Notes under the pieces: model-generated | Database searches by the model: none | What the model was told of the DNA's origin: nothing | What the model saw: the letters and a program-made list of their open reading frames with translations, nothing else | Made by a program: the position numbers and the translations under genes | Assembly (NCBI RefSeq): GCF_003569045.1 | Contig: NZ_BFCB01000003.1 | Location: 1,364,001 to 1,428,000, forward strand | DNA from: Aggregatilinea lenta | Lineage (GTDB): Bacteria > Chloroflexota > Anaerolineae > Aggregatilineales > Aggregatilineaceae | Reading direction: 5' to 3' | DNA: 64,000 nucleotides | Shown: positions 33,372-40,723 of the stretch, one piece after another | Position numbering within the stretch: position 1 is the stretch's first letter | How the letters are laid out: every line of letters begins with the position of its first letter

Positions 33372-33971
33372 ATGATGAAACGCGGTTTGGTGGTGGCTCT
33401 GGTAATCGTTGTGGTCATTGCTGGCTTCAGCGCCTGGAAGGCAAATGCTCAGGGACCCGACGGCAACGATGTGCCGCCGTGCGGACAATATTATGGACCC
33501 GGCATGATGCGCGGCGGCCATATGATGGGCGGCTGGAATGCGCCTGAGGATTGCCCCTACGCGGACGGTGCGTGGACTGATCCCGGTATGATGGACGGTT
33601 GGAATTGGGACGACTGCCCGTTTGCCGATAGTGAGTGGTCTGGGCGCGGGCTGATGCGTGGGCATGGCATGATGGGTGGCTGGAACACACCAGAAGATTG
33701 TCCTTTCGCGGACGAGATGTGGGGAGCCGCCGCCGGTGATGACGTTGAAATGACGCTGACCACCGATGACGCACGCGCTGCCGCGCAAGTCTATCTCGAT
33801 GAGATCTATCCCGGCCTGACAGTCGATGAAGAAGCGTGGACAGTTAATGGCTTTTTCATGTTGCACATCCTGGAGGACGGGCAGTTGGTTGGGATGCTGA
33901 GTGTCAACGGCACAACCGGCGATATCCGGCTGCACCATCAGCCCTGGTCAAGGTCGCCCCAGGACGTGTAG
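33372..33971 (+). CDS. Exported Met/Trp/Cys-repeat protein, possible metal binder
   Basis: 199 residues with a signal peptide (1-27, ending KANAQ). Residues about 37-117 hold three degenerate repeats built around GMM-x-GWN-xx-EDCPFAD, rich in Met, Trp, Cys and Asp. The C-terminal part (about 123-190) resembles a PepSY-like fold (DARAAAQVYLDEIYPGL). It has a good GAGGAG ribosome site and is followed by a clear terminator, so it is a single-gene unit. Placed directly after a kinase with a Met-rich sensor loop, it may bind the same metal at the cell surface. No characterised family is recognised. Confidence 0.8.
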   Translation: MMKRGLVVALVIVVVIAGFSAWKANAQGPDGNDVPPCGQYYGPGMMRGGHMMGGWNAPEDCPYADGAWTDPGMMDGWNWDDCPFADSEWSGRGLMRGHGMMGGWNTPEDCPFADEMWGAAAGDDVEMTLTTDDARAAAQVYLDEIYPGLTVDEEAWTVNGFFMLHILEDGQLVGMLSVNGTTGDIRLHHQPWSRSPQDV

Positions 33972-34000
33972 CGCCATCGGTCGGAGAAACAGATGTAGCG

Positions 34001-34024
34001 AAGCCGGTCATTTGACCGGTTTTT
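34001..34024 (+). terminator. Rho-independent terminator
   Basis: AAGCCGGTC pairs with GACCGGTTT (one G-T pair) around a four-base loop and runs into a T tract at 34020-34024. Confidence 0.8.
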
Positions 34025-34048
34025 GTTGCGCCTTGTTGCTCGCTTGAT

Positions 34049-34066
34049 ACACGCCATTTAGCGGAT
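34049..34066. promoter_or_regulatory. 7-2-7 inverted element, site 5 (degenerate)
   Basis: ACACGCCATTTAGCGGAT; on the other strand the centre is AA, as in the other sites. It is centred about 42 bases before the start implied by TAAGAT at 34088-34093, upstream of the broken reading frame at 34138. Confidence 0.45.
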
Positions 34067-34137
34067 GCGAGGGCCGTTCGTTTTCCTTAAGATCGTGCTA
34101 TGGTAGCGGCAGAGAAAAGCTTGAGGAAGGCGCAACA

Positions 34138-34308
34138 TGTCCGATCAACTATCCCCTCATGTCACAGACCAACATCCACCTGAGATGTCTGATCAACACA
34201 TGGAATAGCATTCCCTAGACGCGGAAGATGTGCAGGAGCAGGCGATGGATCACGCGGCCTATCACGGTGCTGACGTTCATGCCATGCATGACGGCGGAGT
34301 ACCACGGC
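34138..34308 (+). pseudogene. His/Met-rich N-terminal remnant, truncated
   Basis: Starts MSDQLSPHVTDQHPPEMSDQ, meets a TAG stop at 34206-34208, then continues in frame as HSLDAEDVQEQAMDHAAYHG and HAMHDGG before sequence of transposase type begins. The His/Met-rich head resembles the leader of some copper-exporting ATPases or other copper proteins. The gene body is gone, replaced by an insertion-sequence fragment. The upstream 7-2-7 element suggests it once belonged to the same regulon. Confidence 0.5.
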
Positions 34309-34488
34309 CGCGGTCGTCCACCCACTATCAAGGGACCCCAAGTGAGCTGGCATTACACGCAAATGGTCAAGCAGCGCGATGAAAAAGGCCATGTGATAGG
34401 CATCCAGGTGCGGGTCATTTACGGTGACGCGATTTGGTCCGTTCAAGAGGGTTTGACTTGTGTGCCAACTCCCACCAACAGATTGTAG
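34303..34488 (+). pseudogene. Transposase fragment
   Basis: Reads EYHGRGRPPTIKGPQVSWHY and KQRDEKGHVIGIQVRVIYGD, typical of the central part of IS1-like or related transposases. No start, end or catalytic core is present. It joins directly to the His/Met-rich remnant, marking the point where the older gene was cut. Confidence 0.5.
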
Positions 34489-34531
34489 GGAGACCACCCG
34501 ATTTCGAGCTTATTTTTGTCGATCCGTTATC

Positions 34532-34560
34532 TTGACAACGGAGGTAACTATATTTATCCA
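34532..34560 (+). promoter_or_regulatory. Promoter of the tandem-repeat protein gene
   Basis: A perfect -35 TTGACA at 34532-34537 lies 17 bases before TATCCA (34555-34560). Confidence 0.5.
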
Positions 34561-34609
34561 CATAATGTCTACGCAAAATCATCATAAGTTCTACACATTG
34601 TGCCTTTAT

Positions 34610-34646
34610 CCTATGCTTATGAGTGAGCAATTTCTGAGCATAGGAG
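34610..34646 (+). promoter_or_regulatory. 5' leader hairpin covering the ribosome site
   Basis: CCTATGCT (34610-34617) is the exact complement of AGCATAGG (34637-34644). The right arm includes the first part of the AGGAG ribosome site (34642-34646) of the gene at 34654, so folding would hide it. Possible translation control; may be chance. Confidence 0.4.
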
Positions 34647-34653
34647 AAACGAT

Positions 34654-35070
34654 ATGAAGAACAAACATCTGGTCAAAATCGGGGTCTTCACCCTGATCAT
34701 CGTAGGCGTCGCCGTCTTTTCCCTCGCACTGGTAACCGACACCAGCTTGGCCCAGGGGCCAGGTGGCGGAGGGCGGGGACATGGCCGTGGTGGCACTAAC
34801 GGCACCGGCATGGAGTTTGTGGATGCCGACGGCGACGGCGTCTGTGACAACTGCGGTATGGGGTTTGTGGATGCCGACGGCGACGGCGTCTGTGACAACT
34901 GCGGTATGGGGTTTGTGGATGCCGACGGCGACGGCGTCTGTGACAACTGCGGCATGGAGTTCGTAGATGCCGACGGCGATGGCATTTGTGACAATTGGGG
35001 CAGTTTCAACAATTGGGGCGGTACCCAACCTCGCGGACAAAGTATGGGCGGGCGTGGCCGCTCTCGCTAG
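34654..35070 (+). CDS. Exported protein with four Asp/Cys tandem repeats
   Basis: 138 residues: signal peptide (about 1-34, ending SLAQG), a Gly/Arg/His-rich spacer, four 16-residue repeats (about 52-115) of the form GM-x-FVDADGDGVCDNC, and a Gly/Asn/Arg tail. Each repeat contains a DxDxDG loop like those that bind calcium in EF-hand, dockerin and thrombospondin-3 repeats. It also carries a CxxC pair formed across the DNCG boundary. No known full-length family is recognised. It could bind Ca2+ or a transition metal at the surface. AGGAG precedes the ATG. The fourth repeat has lost its last Cys (DNW). Confidence 0.82.
   Translation: MKNKHLVKIGVFTLIIVGVAVFSLALVTDTSLAQGPGGGGRGHGRGGTNGTGMEFVDADGDGVCDNCGMGFVDADGDGVCDNCGMGFVDADGDGVCDNCGMEFVDADGDGICDNWGSFNNWGGTQPRGQSMGGRGRSR
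34807..34998 (+). repeat. 48-bp tandem repeat, four units
   Basis: Units start at 34807, 34855, 34903 and 34951. The first three are almost identical at DNA level (apart from the first codons), while the fourth has diverged, indicating recent expansion from the left. All units keep the reading frame. Confidence 0.9.
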
Positions 35071-35140
35071 CCTCGTTGATATTCCCTCTGAACGCGAAGG
35101 CGGGCAGTCACACCAGACTGCTCGTCTTTACTTTAGTGTT

Positions 35141-35285
35141 GGGTAGAACTTCAGGGCGCACAACATTTCAGTGTGTTGAAGACCCGAGGGCGGATTAACC
35201 GCTGGTCCATTCGTTCCGTCAAATCCTCCAGCGCCGGTTCAGTGTAGATCATCACCGTGTTTTTCAACGCGCCCAGATATTGTGT
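35141..35285 (-). pseudogene. Orphan coding fragment
   Basis: The minus strand is open from about 35285 and reads YLGALKNTVMIYTEPALEDL, then TERMDQRLIRPRVF and a stop. Codon use looks genuine, but no start or upstream body exists. Family not recognised. The 35286-35416 stretch before it holds no gene that I can see. Confidence 0.35.
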
Positions 35286-35416
35286 TCATTGCTCTTTTGC
35301 TCGCACCTCAGTCCTGGTCTACGTAGGAGATCAATATCCCAAACGTCGACTATGCTGATGCATCCTGACAGAGGGCAGCAGAAACAGCACGCCGGTCAAT
35401 ATAAGGGCAAACACAT

Positions 35417-35879
35417 CCCGTAGCCTCAGAAAATTAGTGCAGTAGCTGGTTTTTCCCTGAGCAGCGTCACGGTAGTAACCGTCAATGATGCCTCCCACCA
35501 CAGTGCGACACCGCACTAGACCCGTGCTTTCGATACGTTCTTCCGATCCGAAGGGATCGACGTGATCCCAACCCCTGTGCGCGCCCCGAATACCAACGCA
35601 TTTAGGGAACGCTGGATTCGATCAGCGCGGGAAGAATGTCTGGACAAGCTGCTGATCAGCAACCAAACACATTTGAGATGCGTGATGCGTGATTACCTCA
35701 CGTTCTTCACCACGGCTCGTCCACATCAAGGCCTCGAGCAACACTTTCTGGCCCCTAGAGCGAGTGGTCAAAGCCACAGGGCTGTGCTGTGTTGCCCTGT
35801 TCTCGGTGGCATCATCCATGACTCGCGACGCTGCGTAGGGGGAAAACGGGTGAATTTACGAGGTTTTTGAGGGTACGGG
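35417..35879. mobile_element. 463-bp element made of two opposed transposase right ends (copy 2)
   Basis: Nearly identical over its whole length to 6438-6902, including the junction between the minus-strand and plus-strand transposase tails. The left edge starts CCCGTAGCCTCAG; the right edge ends TTTTTGAGGGTACGGG, its decayed mirror image. It lies eight bases beyond the stop of the ABC permease gene. A few base changes and a 4-5 base deletion near 35823 separate it from copy 1. Confidence 0.75.
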
Positions 35880-35887
35880 TTACGTAC

Positions 35888-38350
35888 CTATTCCATCACG
35901 CGCAGCGTTGAGGGAATGTCCATGCGCCTCATGTGGCGGATGCTCAGGAGTGGGGTCAGCGTCACCACGACGATCCCCAATATCAGGGAAACGGCGAGTG
36001 TGGTCGGTGACAGGGTCACAACAAACTTAAAATCACTCAATTGGTCTTCCACGCGTGCTACCAACAGCGCATTGAGGGTCACCCAGCCGAGGACTACGCC
36101 AAGCAGTGTACCAACCACACCGATGATCAAATTCTCCACCATCTGCATACGGGTGACGGTGCGCACTGGCAGGCCAAAGGCAAACATCGTTGCGATCTCG
36201 CGCACGCGCTCATCGACGTTGATGCTGGTCGAGTTGAATGCGATCAGGAAAGCCATCACCAGCACCACGATCTGCACCACCGCCAGAATCTGGACGAAGA
36301 TTTGCAGCGCATCGTCAACCGCATCGGTGATGTCCGCGATCCGCATCACCGATGCCACTCCCGGCTGAGCCAGCAGCGCAAACTTGATGTCGTCGCTGGC
36401 TACGCCTGCCGCTGGCTGTAGCACCAGCAGATTGGTTACCCCGTCGAGGCCCATCAATCCGGCGCTGCTCAAATCCATGTAGCTCAACGCGCGTACCGGA
36501 TTATCATGGATGCCCATCACCAGCAGGCTGCTTTCCACCAGCCGGAAAGCCAGCAGTCCCTGGCGTTGTGGGTGTTCCAGCGTGACTGTGTCACCTACAC
36601 TTACGCCCAGATCCTTTGCCGCTTTTTCGGAGAGGATGATGCCCGGCACGTTCGTGGAGTAGGCGCCCTCGATCAGGTTTGGCCTCCAGATCGCCCTGCT
36701 CATATCGTGCAATTCCAGCGATGTATCGATCTCTTCACCGCCGCCCCTCAGCGTTCCGGTTAGTATCAGGGCCGCTTCAGTCTGGACGACCAGCGGCTGA
36801 TCCGATGCATCTGAAATGCTGGAGATAGCGGTGACGATGTCGCTATCTGGCGTATAAAAGAAGTCGAGAGTGGCGATTAGACGATCGTCGCGCTCATACA
36901 GCAGCGCGTCTTCCATGTGGTCGATGGTCGACACGAACGAATCCAGGAATCCGGCAAAAGCGGTCAGCAGGATCACGGCCATCGAGATGCCAAGCACGGT
37001 TAGCAGAGAGCGCCATGGCGCACGCAACAGATTGCGAAACGGCAGGAGCGTGAAGCTCTTACCCGGCAGCGGCAGCACGCTCAAGTCCACGTTAAGGCCC
37101 CCGCCCTTCGCAACCAGGTTACCGGTCCGGATGGCATCCACCGGCTGGACGCGCACCGCACGCCAGACCGGGAACAACGTCGCCAGCAGCGGCAGCGTCA
37201 CGCCGAACACTGTCGCTACCCCGTAGGCAGGCAAGTAGAACGAGATGTCGTAATAGGGCAGCGGCGCGACCGACTTCAACACGCTGACGAACGCTATGTT
37301 CAACACTGGCCCAATTGCCAACCCGAACAAAGTTCCGAGCATCGCGACTTGCAAACCGATCAGCAAGGGCCGGAACGCAAGCCAGCGGCGCGGCACGCCG
37401 AGCGCCATGCCGATGCCAATCTGACGTCGCTGCGCGGCCACGATGCGTCCCGCAAGATTGAATGCGCCCAACGCCGCGCCTGTCAGAAACAGCAGCGCGA
37501 TAAGGTTCCAGACTTCCTGGTCGCCTTCAGCATCGAGGTAAAGCTGCTTGCGCCCCACGTTGTCTTCAGGATAGGTGTAGGTCACGCCAATGTCCGGGAA
37601 GCGAATGGCAAGTGCCGCTTCAAGCGCTGCGCGCACGGTCTCACGTTCCGTGCCGTCAACCAGGCGCAGCGCGACGTCATTGACGCGGCCCTCGCGCCCG
37701 GCCAGATCCTGCGCAGTTTCCAGCGGCACGAACAGCACCGCCAGGCTCGCCTCGGTAAAAAACAGGCCGTTCTCATCGACCACCAGGAAGTATTCCGGCG
37801 AGGTACCCGTACCCACGAAGTCGAGCGCAATATCACCGCTCACGCGCAAAGGGTCGCCAGGACGCAGAGCGTAGTGGCTGGCAAAGTTCTGCTCCACGAT
37901 GGCGACCAACTGGCCTGCATCCTCTGGCTGGAGTGTGCGGCCATTATCCGATCCGACGAAGACGCGGTCCACCTGTGGGCCAGCACCACTCACGTCTACG
38001 CCGACGATCTGGCCCGATACCAGGACGGTATCGCCGTCGTTCGAGGCGTTGACCAGGGTGGGAGTGATCAGCCGTGTGTTGAGCGCCGCGATGCCCGGCA
38101 CGTTCGATAACGCAGCCAACAGTTCTTCGCGTGGGACAAAGCTGCCATCCGCCAGGCTGATACGAATGTCGTGCATCTGCAACCGGTCATAGCTGAGGTC
38201 TAGCGAATCAGTACGCCAGGTTTCCTGGCCCCCCAATCCTGCAAAAACCCCCGTCCCTAGGGCGATAATCAGCGCAATGGCTACTACTTGCAGCCAACGC
38301 TCGCGTAAGTCGCGCCACGACCAGCGCAGCCACATCCGCCAGTTGACCAT
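35888..38350 (-). CDS. FtsX/MacB-like ABC transporter permease
   Basis: About 820 residues. One N-terminal helix precedes a large outer domain (about 40-270). Membrane helices follow at about 285-305, 330-350 and 375-400, a second helix and outer domain lie at about 450-680, and three helices lie at the end. This is the duplicated MacB/LolE-type arrangement, with both copies of the FtsX domain in one chain. Such transporters move lipids, peptides or drugs, or transmit force, rather than import sugars. ATG 38350 is preferred because AGAGGG lies six bases upstream. It directly follows its ATPase gene. Confidence 0.85.
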   Translation of the reverse strand: MVNWRMWLRWSWRDLRERWLQVVAIALIIALGTGVFAGLGGQETWRTDSLDLSYDRLQMHDIRISLADGSFVPREELLAALSNVPGIAALNTRLITPTLVNASNDGDTVLVSGQIVGVDVSGAGPQVDRVFVGSDNGRTLQPEDAGQLVAIVEQNFASHYALRPGDPLRVSGDIALDFVGTGTSPEYFLVVDENGLFFTEASLAVLFVPLETAQDLAGREGRVNDVALRLVDGTERETVRAALEAALAIRFPDIGVTYTYPEDNVGRKQLYLDAEGDQEVWNLIALLFLTGAALGAFNLAGRIVAAQRRQIGIGMALGVPRRWLAFRPLLIGLQVAMLGTLFGLAIGPVLNIAFVSVLKSVAPLPYYDISFYLPAYGVATVFGVTLPLLATLFPVWRAVRVQPVDAIRTGNLVAKGGGLNVDLSVLPLPGKSFTLLPFRNLLRAPWRSLLTVLGISMAVILLTAFAGFLDSFVSTIDHMEDALLYERDDRLIATLDFFYTPDSDIVTAISSISDASDQPLVVQTEAALILTGTLRGGGEEIDTSLELHDMSRAIWRPNLIEGAYSTNVPGIILSEKAAKDLGVSVGDTVTLEHPQRQGLLAFRLVESSLLVMGIHDNPVRALSYMDLSSAGLMGLDGVTNLLVLQPAAGVASDDIKFALLAQPGVASVMRIADITDAVDDALQIFVQILAVVQIVVLVMAFLIAFNSTSINVDERVREIATMFAFGLPVRTVTRMQMVENLIIGVVGTLLGVVLGWVTLNALLVARVEDQLSDFKFVVTLSPTTLAVSLILGIVVVTLTPLLSIRHMRRMDIPSTLRVME

Positions 38351-38361
38351 GCTCATCCCTC

Positions 38362-39066
38362 TTACCACTGCAATTCAGACAAAGTGGCTTTACCGATACG
38401 CGGCGCGCCATCGCTGACGATCCGGCCACAGCTCAACTCGATCACTCGGTCTGCTATGCGCGAGATCTCGCGATTGTGGGTCACCACCAACACCGTCTTT
38501 CCGGCGGCAGCTTGCTGCTGAAGAAGGTCGAGGATCTGGATCCCGGTCCTGAAATCCAGCTCACCGGTTGGCTCATCGGCCAGCAATACAGGGTTGCCGG
38601 TGGCCAATGCACGAGCAATTGCGACGCGCTGCTGTTCGCCGCCGGACAACTGGTGAGGGAAGTGATTCACCCGATCTCCCAAACCCACATCAGCCAGGAC
38701 TTGCGCTGCCTTCTGTTGCGCATGCGGCTCGTTGGCCATGTCCAGCACGAACTGCACGTTTTCCTGGGCGGTCAGGCTGGGGAACAGGTTGAATGTCTGG
38801 AAAATAAAACTCACTGTCTTACGCCGGAACTTGAATCGGTCAGCTCGCTGTGAGAGCGACAAGCTTCCGCCGTTCACGATGATCTGGCCATCGGTGGGCA
38901 AGTCTAGCGCTCCTATGATATTGAGCAGAGTTGTTTTTCCGCTGCCTGAAGGTCCCAGCACGACGATGAACTCACCCTTGGCGACCTCGAGGCTGACATC
39001 TTCAAGCGCCACTACCTGTGCATCGCCCATCCAGTAACGCTTAGACACATTCTCTAGCCGGATCAT
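38362..39066 (-). CDS. MacB/LolD-type ABC transporter ATP-binding protein
   Basis: 234-residue ATPase with Walker A GPSGSGKTT (38-46), Q-loop in IFQTFNLFPSLTA, signature LSGGEQQRVAIARA (140-153), Walker B LLADEPTGELD and the H-loop VVTHNRE. The spacing is characteristic of the MacB/LolD subgroup, matching the FtsX-type permease encoded just after it. A dyad at 39224-39249 lies in the gap upstream and may control this pair. Confidence 0.93.
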   Translation of the reverse strand: MIRLENVSKRYWMGDAQVVALEDVSLEVAKGEFIVVLGPSGSGKTTLLNIIGALDLPTDGQIIVNGGSLSLSQRADRFKFRRKTVSFIFQTFNLFPSLTAQENVQFVLDMANEPHAQQKAAQVLADVGLGDRVNHFPHQLSGGEQQRVAIARALATGNPVLLADEPTGELDFRTGIQILDLLQQQAAAGKTVLVVTHNREISRIADRVIELSCGRIVSDGAPRIGKATLSELQW

Positions 39067-39223
39067 GCGCCACTCCTGTTACCCTTCATAAGGCACCGTC
39101 AGCGCGACGGGCCACCACAGTTGTCTTCCAGGGGAGCCTCGACATTGGATGTTTCTGGGATGGCGTTCCCAGATCGCTTTGACATCCCCAATCCAGACGG
39201 CAGAAGCTGTTTAGCACAGGTGT

Positions 39224-39249
39224 ATAGTAGTTCTATTATAAACTACTAT
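39224..39249. promoter_or_regulatory. Operator-like dyad ATAGTAGTT / AACTACTAT
   Basis: A perfect 9-bp inverted repeat with an eight-base AT-rich centre (CTATTATA). It is located about 158 bases upstream of the ABC ATPase gene in the gap shared with the ApbE cluster. Size and symmetry suit a dimeric repressor; no matching regulator gene is adjacent. Confidence 0.45.
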
Positions 39250-39319
39250 TGTGGCAGACACAAGCAGATTGGTACTTCCCTGGCTCGTTGAGTACAAGCT
39301 CCAGGGGTAGGCTCTGCCC

Positions 39320-39363
39320 ATTTAACAAGCATTTAAGGTGAATTTGAGCGGAGGTTAAAACTG
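39320..39363 (+). promoter_or_regulatory. Four 11-bp direct repeats, OmpR/PhoB-type binding array
   Basis: Consecutive 11-base units ATTTAACAAGC, ATTTAAGGTGA, ATTTGAGCGGA and GGTTAAAACTG keep the pattern (A)TTTAA-N5. Such in-phase arrays bind OmpR-family regulators next to weak promoters. A -10-like TAGACT follows at 39381. The likely binder is the regulator at 42639-43343 in the same cluster. Confidence 0.65.
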
Positions 39364-39413
39364 ACGTGTCCGAAAGCTCCTAGACTGTGCTCAAAGTCAA
39401 GGAGTTACCATCC

Positions 39414-39818
39414 ATGAAACTAACCCCTACCAAACGGTTTAATGTGCGCACTGCCCTGGTGACCGGCACCTCGCTCGCGACCATCATCGGCGCGCAGGCT
39501 CTGACTTCACTCGACAAGGCGGCACTTTCGCAAACAACACCGTCTGCGATCATCAATCCCGTCGACTCTGCGGACGTCATGCTGTTTCAGCCTGATGCAT
39601 CAGATAACGTATCCGCCGCTGCGCCCAACATCGTTATTCTCCGGCATGCGGGCCGGCCAGCCGGGGTACCAGCTGTCATCCCGCCGCAATCTAATACCAG
39701 TGTGGTTGGTGCTCCTCCTGCAGCCATCGTACCGCCTAATCCTGTCCAGGTTGCCCCGCCACAGGCCGTTGTCCAGCAGATTGCTCCGGTTGCGCCCGTC
39801 ACGCGCTCCAGCCGCTAA
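39414..39818 (+). CDS. Small exported or anchored Pro-rich protein
   Basis: 134 residues from the ATG at 39414 (AAGGAG eight bases upstream). A hydrophobic segment at about 12-32 could be a signal or anchor. The second half is rich in Pro, Val, Ala and Gln (VVGAPPAAIVPPNPVQVAPP) and looks extended and unstructured. Family not recognised. It is the first gene of the ApbE/ferric-reductase-like cluster and overlaps the ApbE gene by one base (TAATG). It might act as a scaffold or electron-carrier tether; this is speculation. Confidence 0.7.
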   Translation: MKLTPTKRFNVRTALVTGTSLATIIGAQALTSLDKAALSQTTPSAIINPVDSADVMLFQPDASDNVSAAAPNIVILRHAGRPAGVPAVIPPQSNTSVVGAPPAAIVPPNPVQVAPPQAVVQQIAPVAPVTRSSR

Positions 39819-40720
39819 TGGAAACCTACGTTATTTCATTCCGGGCGATGGGGAGCCAGATTAACGTCTGGCTGGAGTCTGCTGAGGATGGACCGGCCAT
39901 CCTGCAAGTAGTCCCCGACTGGGTAGAAGCGATCGAGGCAGCGCTTTCTCGCTTTCGCCTTGAAAGTGAGTTGAGCCGCCTTAATCAGCGCGTCGGGAAA
40001 TGGACAGATGTCAGCGAACTCATGCAAGCCAATCTGTCCGAGGCGCTGCGCGCTGCGCGTGCGACAGATGGACTAGTGACGCCGTTCGTGTGGTCTGCGC
40101 TGGTCGCGGCAGGGTACGACCGCAGCTTTGAAGCGATGCAAGAGGCCACCAACATCGGCACCCCTTCTCCACTCAGCTATTGGCAAGCCGTTCAACTGGA
40201 CGCGGAAACGCGGCAGGTGTGGTTACCCGACCGTATCGATCTTGGAGGGACGGCAAAAGGCTGGACGGCACAGACCATCGCACATCGTCTCGCCGTTCAT
40301 GGAGCGTGCCTGGTCGACCTGGGTGGCGACATCGTGGGATCTGGCGGGCCATGGCGGGTCGATTTACACGATCCTTTCCACCCGTCGACGCCTTTCGTCT
40401 CACTCACCTTACGGGACCGGGCTGTAGCAACCAGCGGCACGGATTACCGTCGTTGGGGAGTCAATCAACATCACATCATCGACCCGCGCACGGGCGCGCC
40501 TGCGCTGACCGATCTCGTCAGCGTCACCGTGATTCACCACGATGCCGTCCTGGCGGAAGCCTTCGCCAAAGCGGTGCTGATCCAGGGTGCCGTCGCTGGA
40601 CTGAACTGGCTCGCCCAGCAAGAGGGTGCCATCGGTTTGGCTTTCAAACACGATGGCAGTGTTATGGCGACCGAAAACTTCTCAGCATACATCCAGACCC
40701 CTATCAATGAAGGAGCATAA
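39818..40720 (+). CDS. apbE: ApbE-family FMN transferase
   Basis: 300 residues, full length. Characteristic segments are FRAMGSQINVW at the N-terminus, IDLGGTAKGWTAQ, CLVDLGGDIVGSG, the nucleotide/Mg2+ region ATSGTDYRRW, and HHIIDPRTGAP. ApbE attaches FMN to a Ser/Thr of extracytoplasmic redox proteins. There is no signal peptide or lipobox, so export is not obvious. No clear target motif (Asp-x-x-Ser/Thr-Gly-Ala-Thr type) was found in the neighbouring proteins, so its substrate may lie elsewhere. It is co-transcribed with the following gene, three bases away. Confidence 0.88.
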   Translation: METYVISFRAMGSQINVWLESAEDGPAILQVVPDWVEAIEAALSRFRLESELSRLNQRVGKWTDVSELMQANLSEALRAARATDGLVTPFVWSALVAAGYDRSFEAMQEATNIGTPSPLSYWQAVQLDAETRQVWLPDRIDLGGTAKGWTAQTIAHRLAVHGACLVDLGGDIVGSGGPWRVDLHDPFHPSTPFVSLTLRDRAVATSGTDYRRWGVNQHHIIDPRTGAPALTDLVSVTVIHHDAVLAEAFAKAVLIQGAVAGLNWLAQQEGAIGLAFKHDGSVMATENFSAYIQTPINEGA

Positions 40721-40723
40721 CTC

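Noticed and set aside
34807-34998. CRISPR-like array
   Set aside because: The units abut without spacers, keep the reading frame and lie inside an exported protein gene, so it is a coding tandem repeat.
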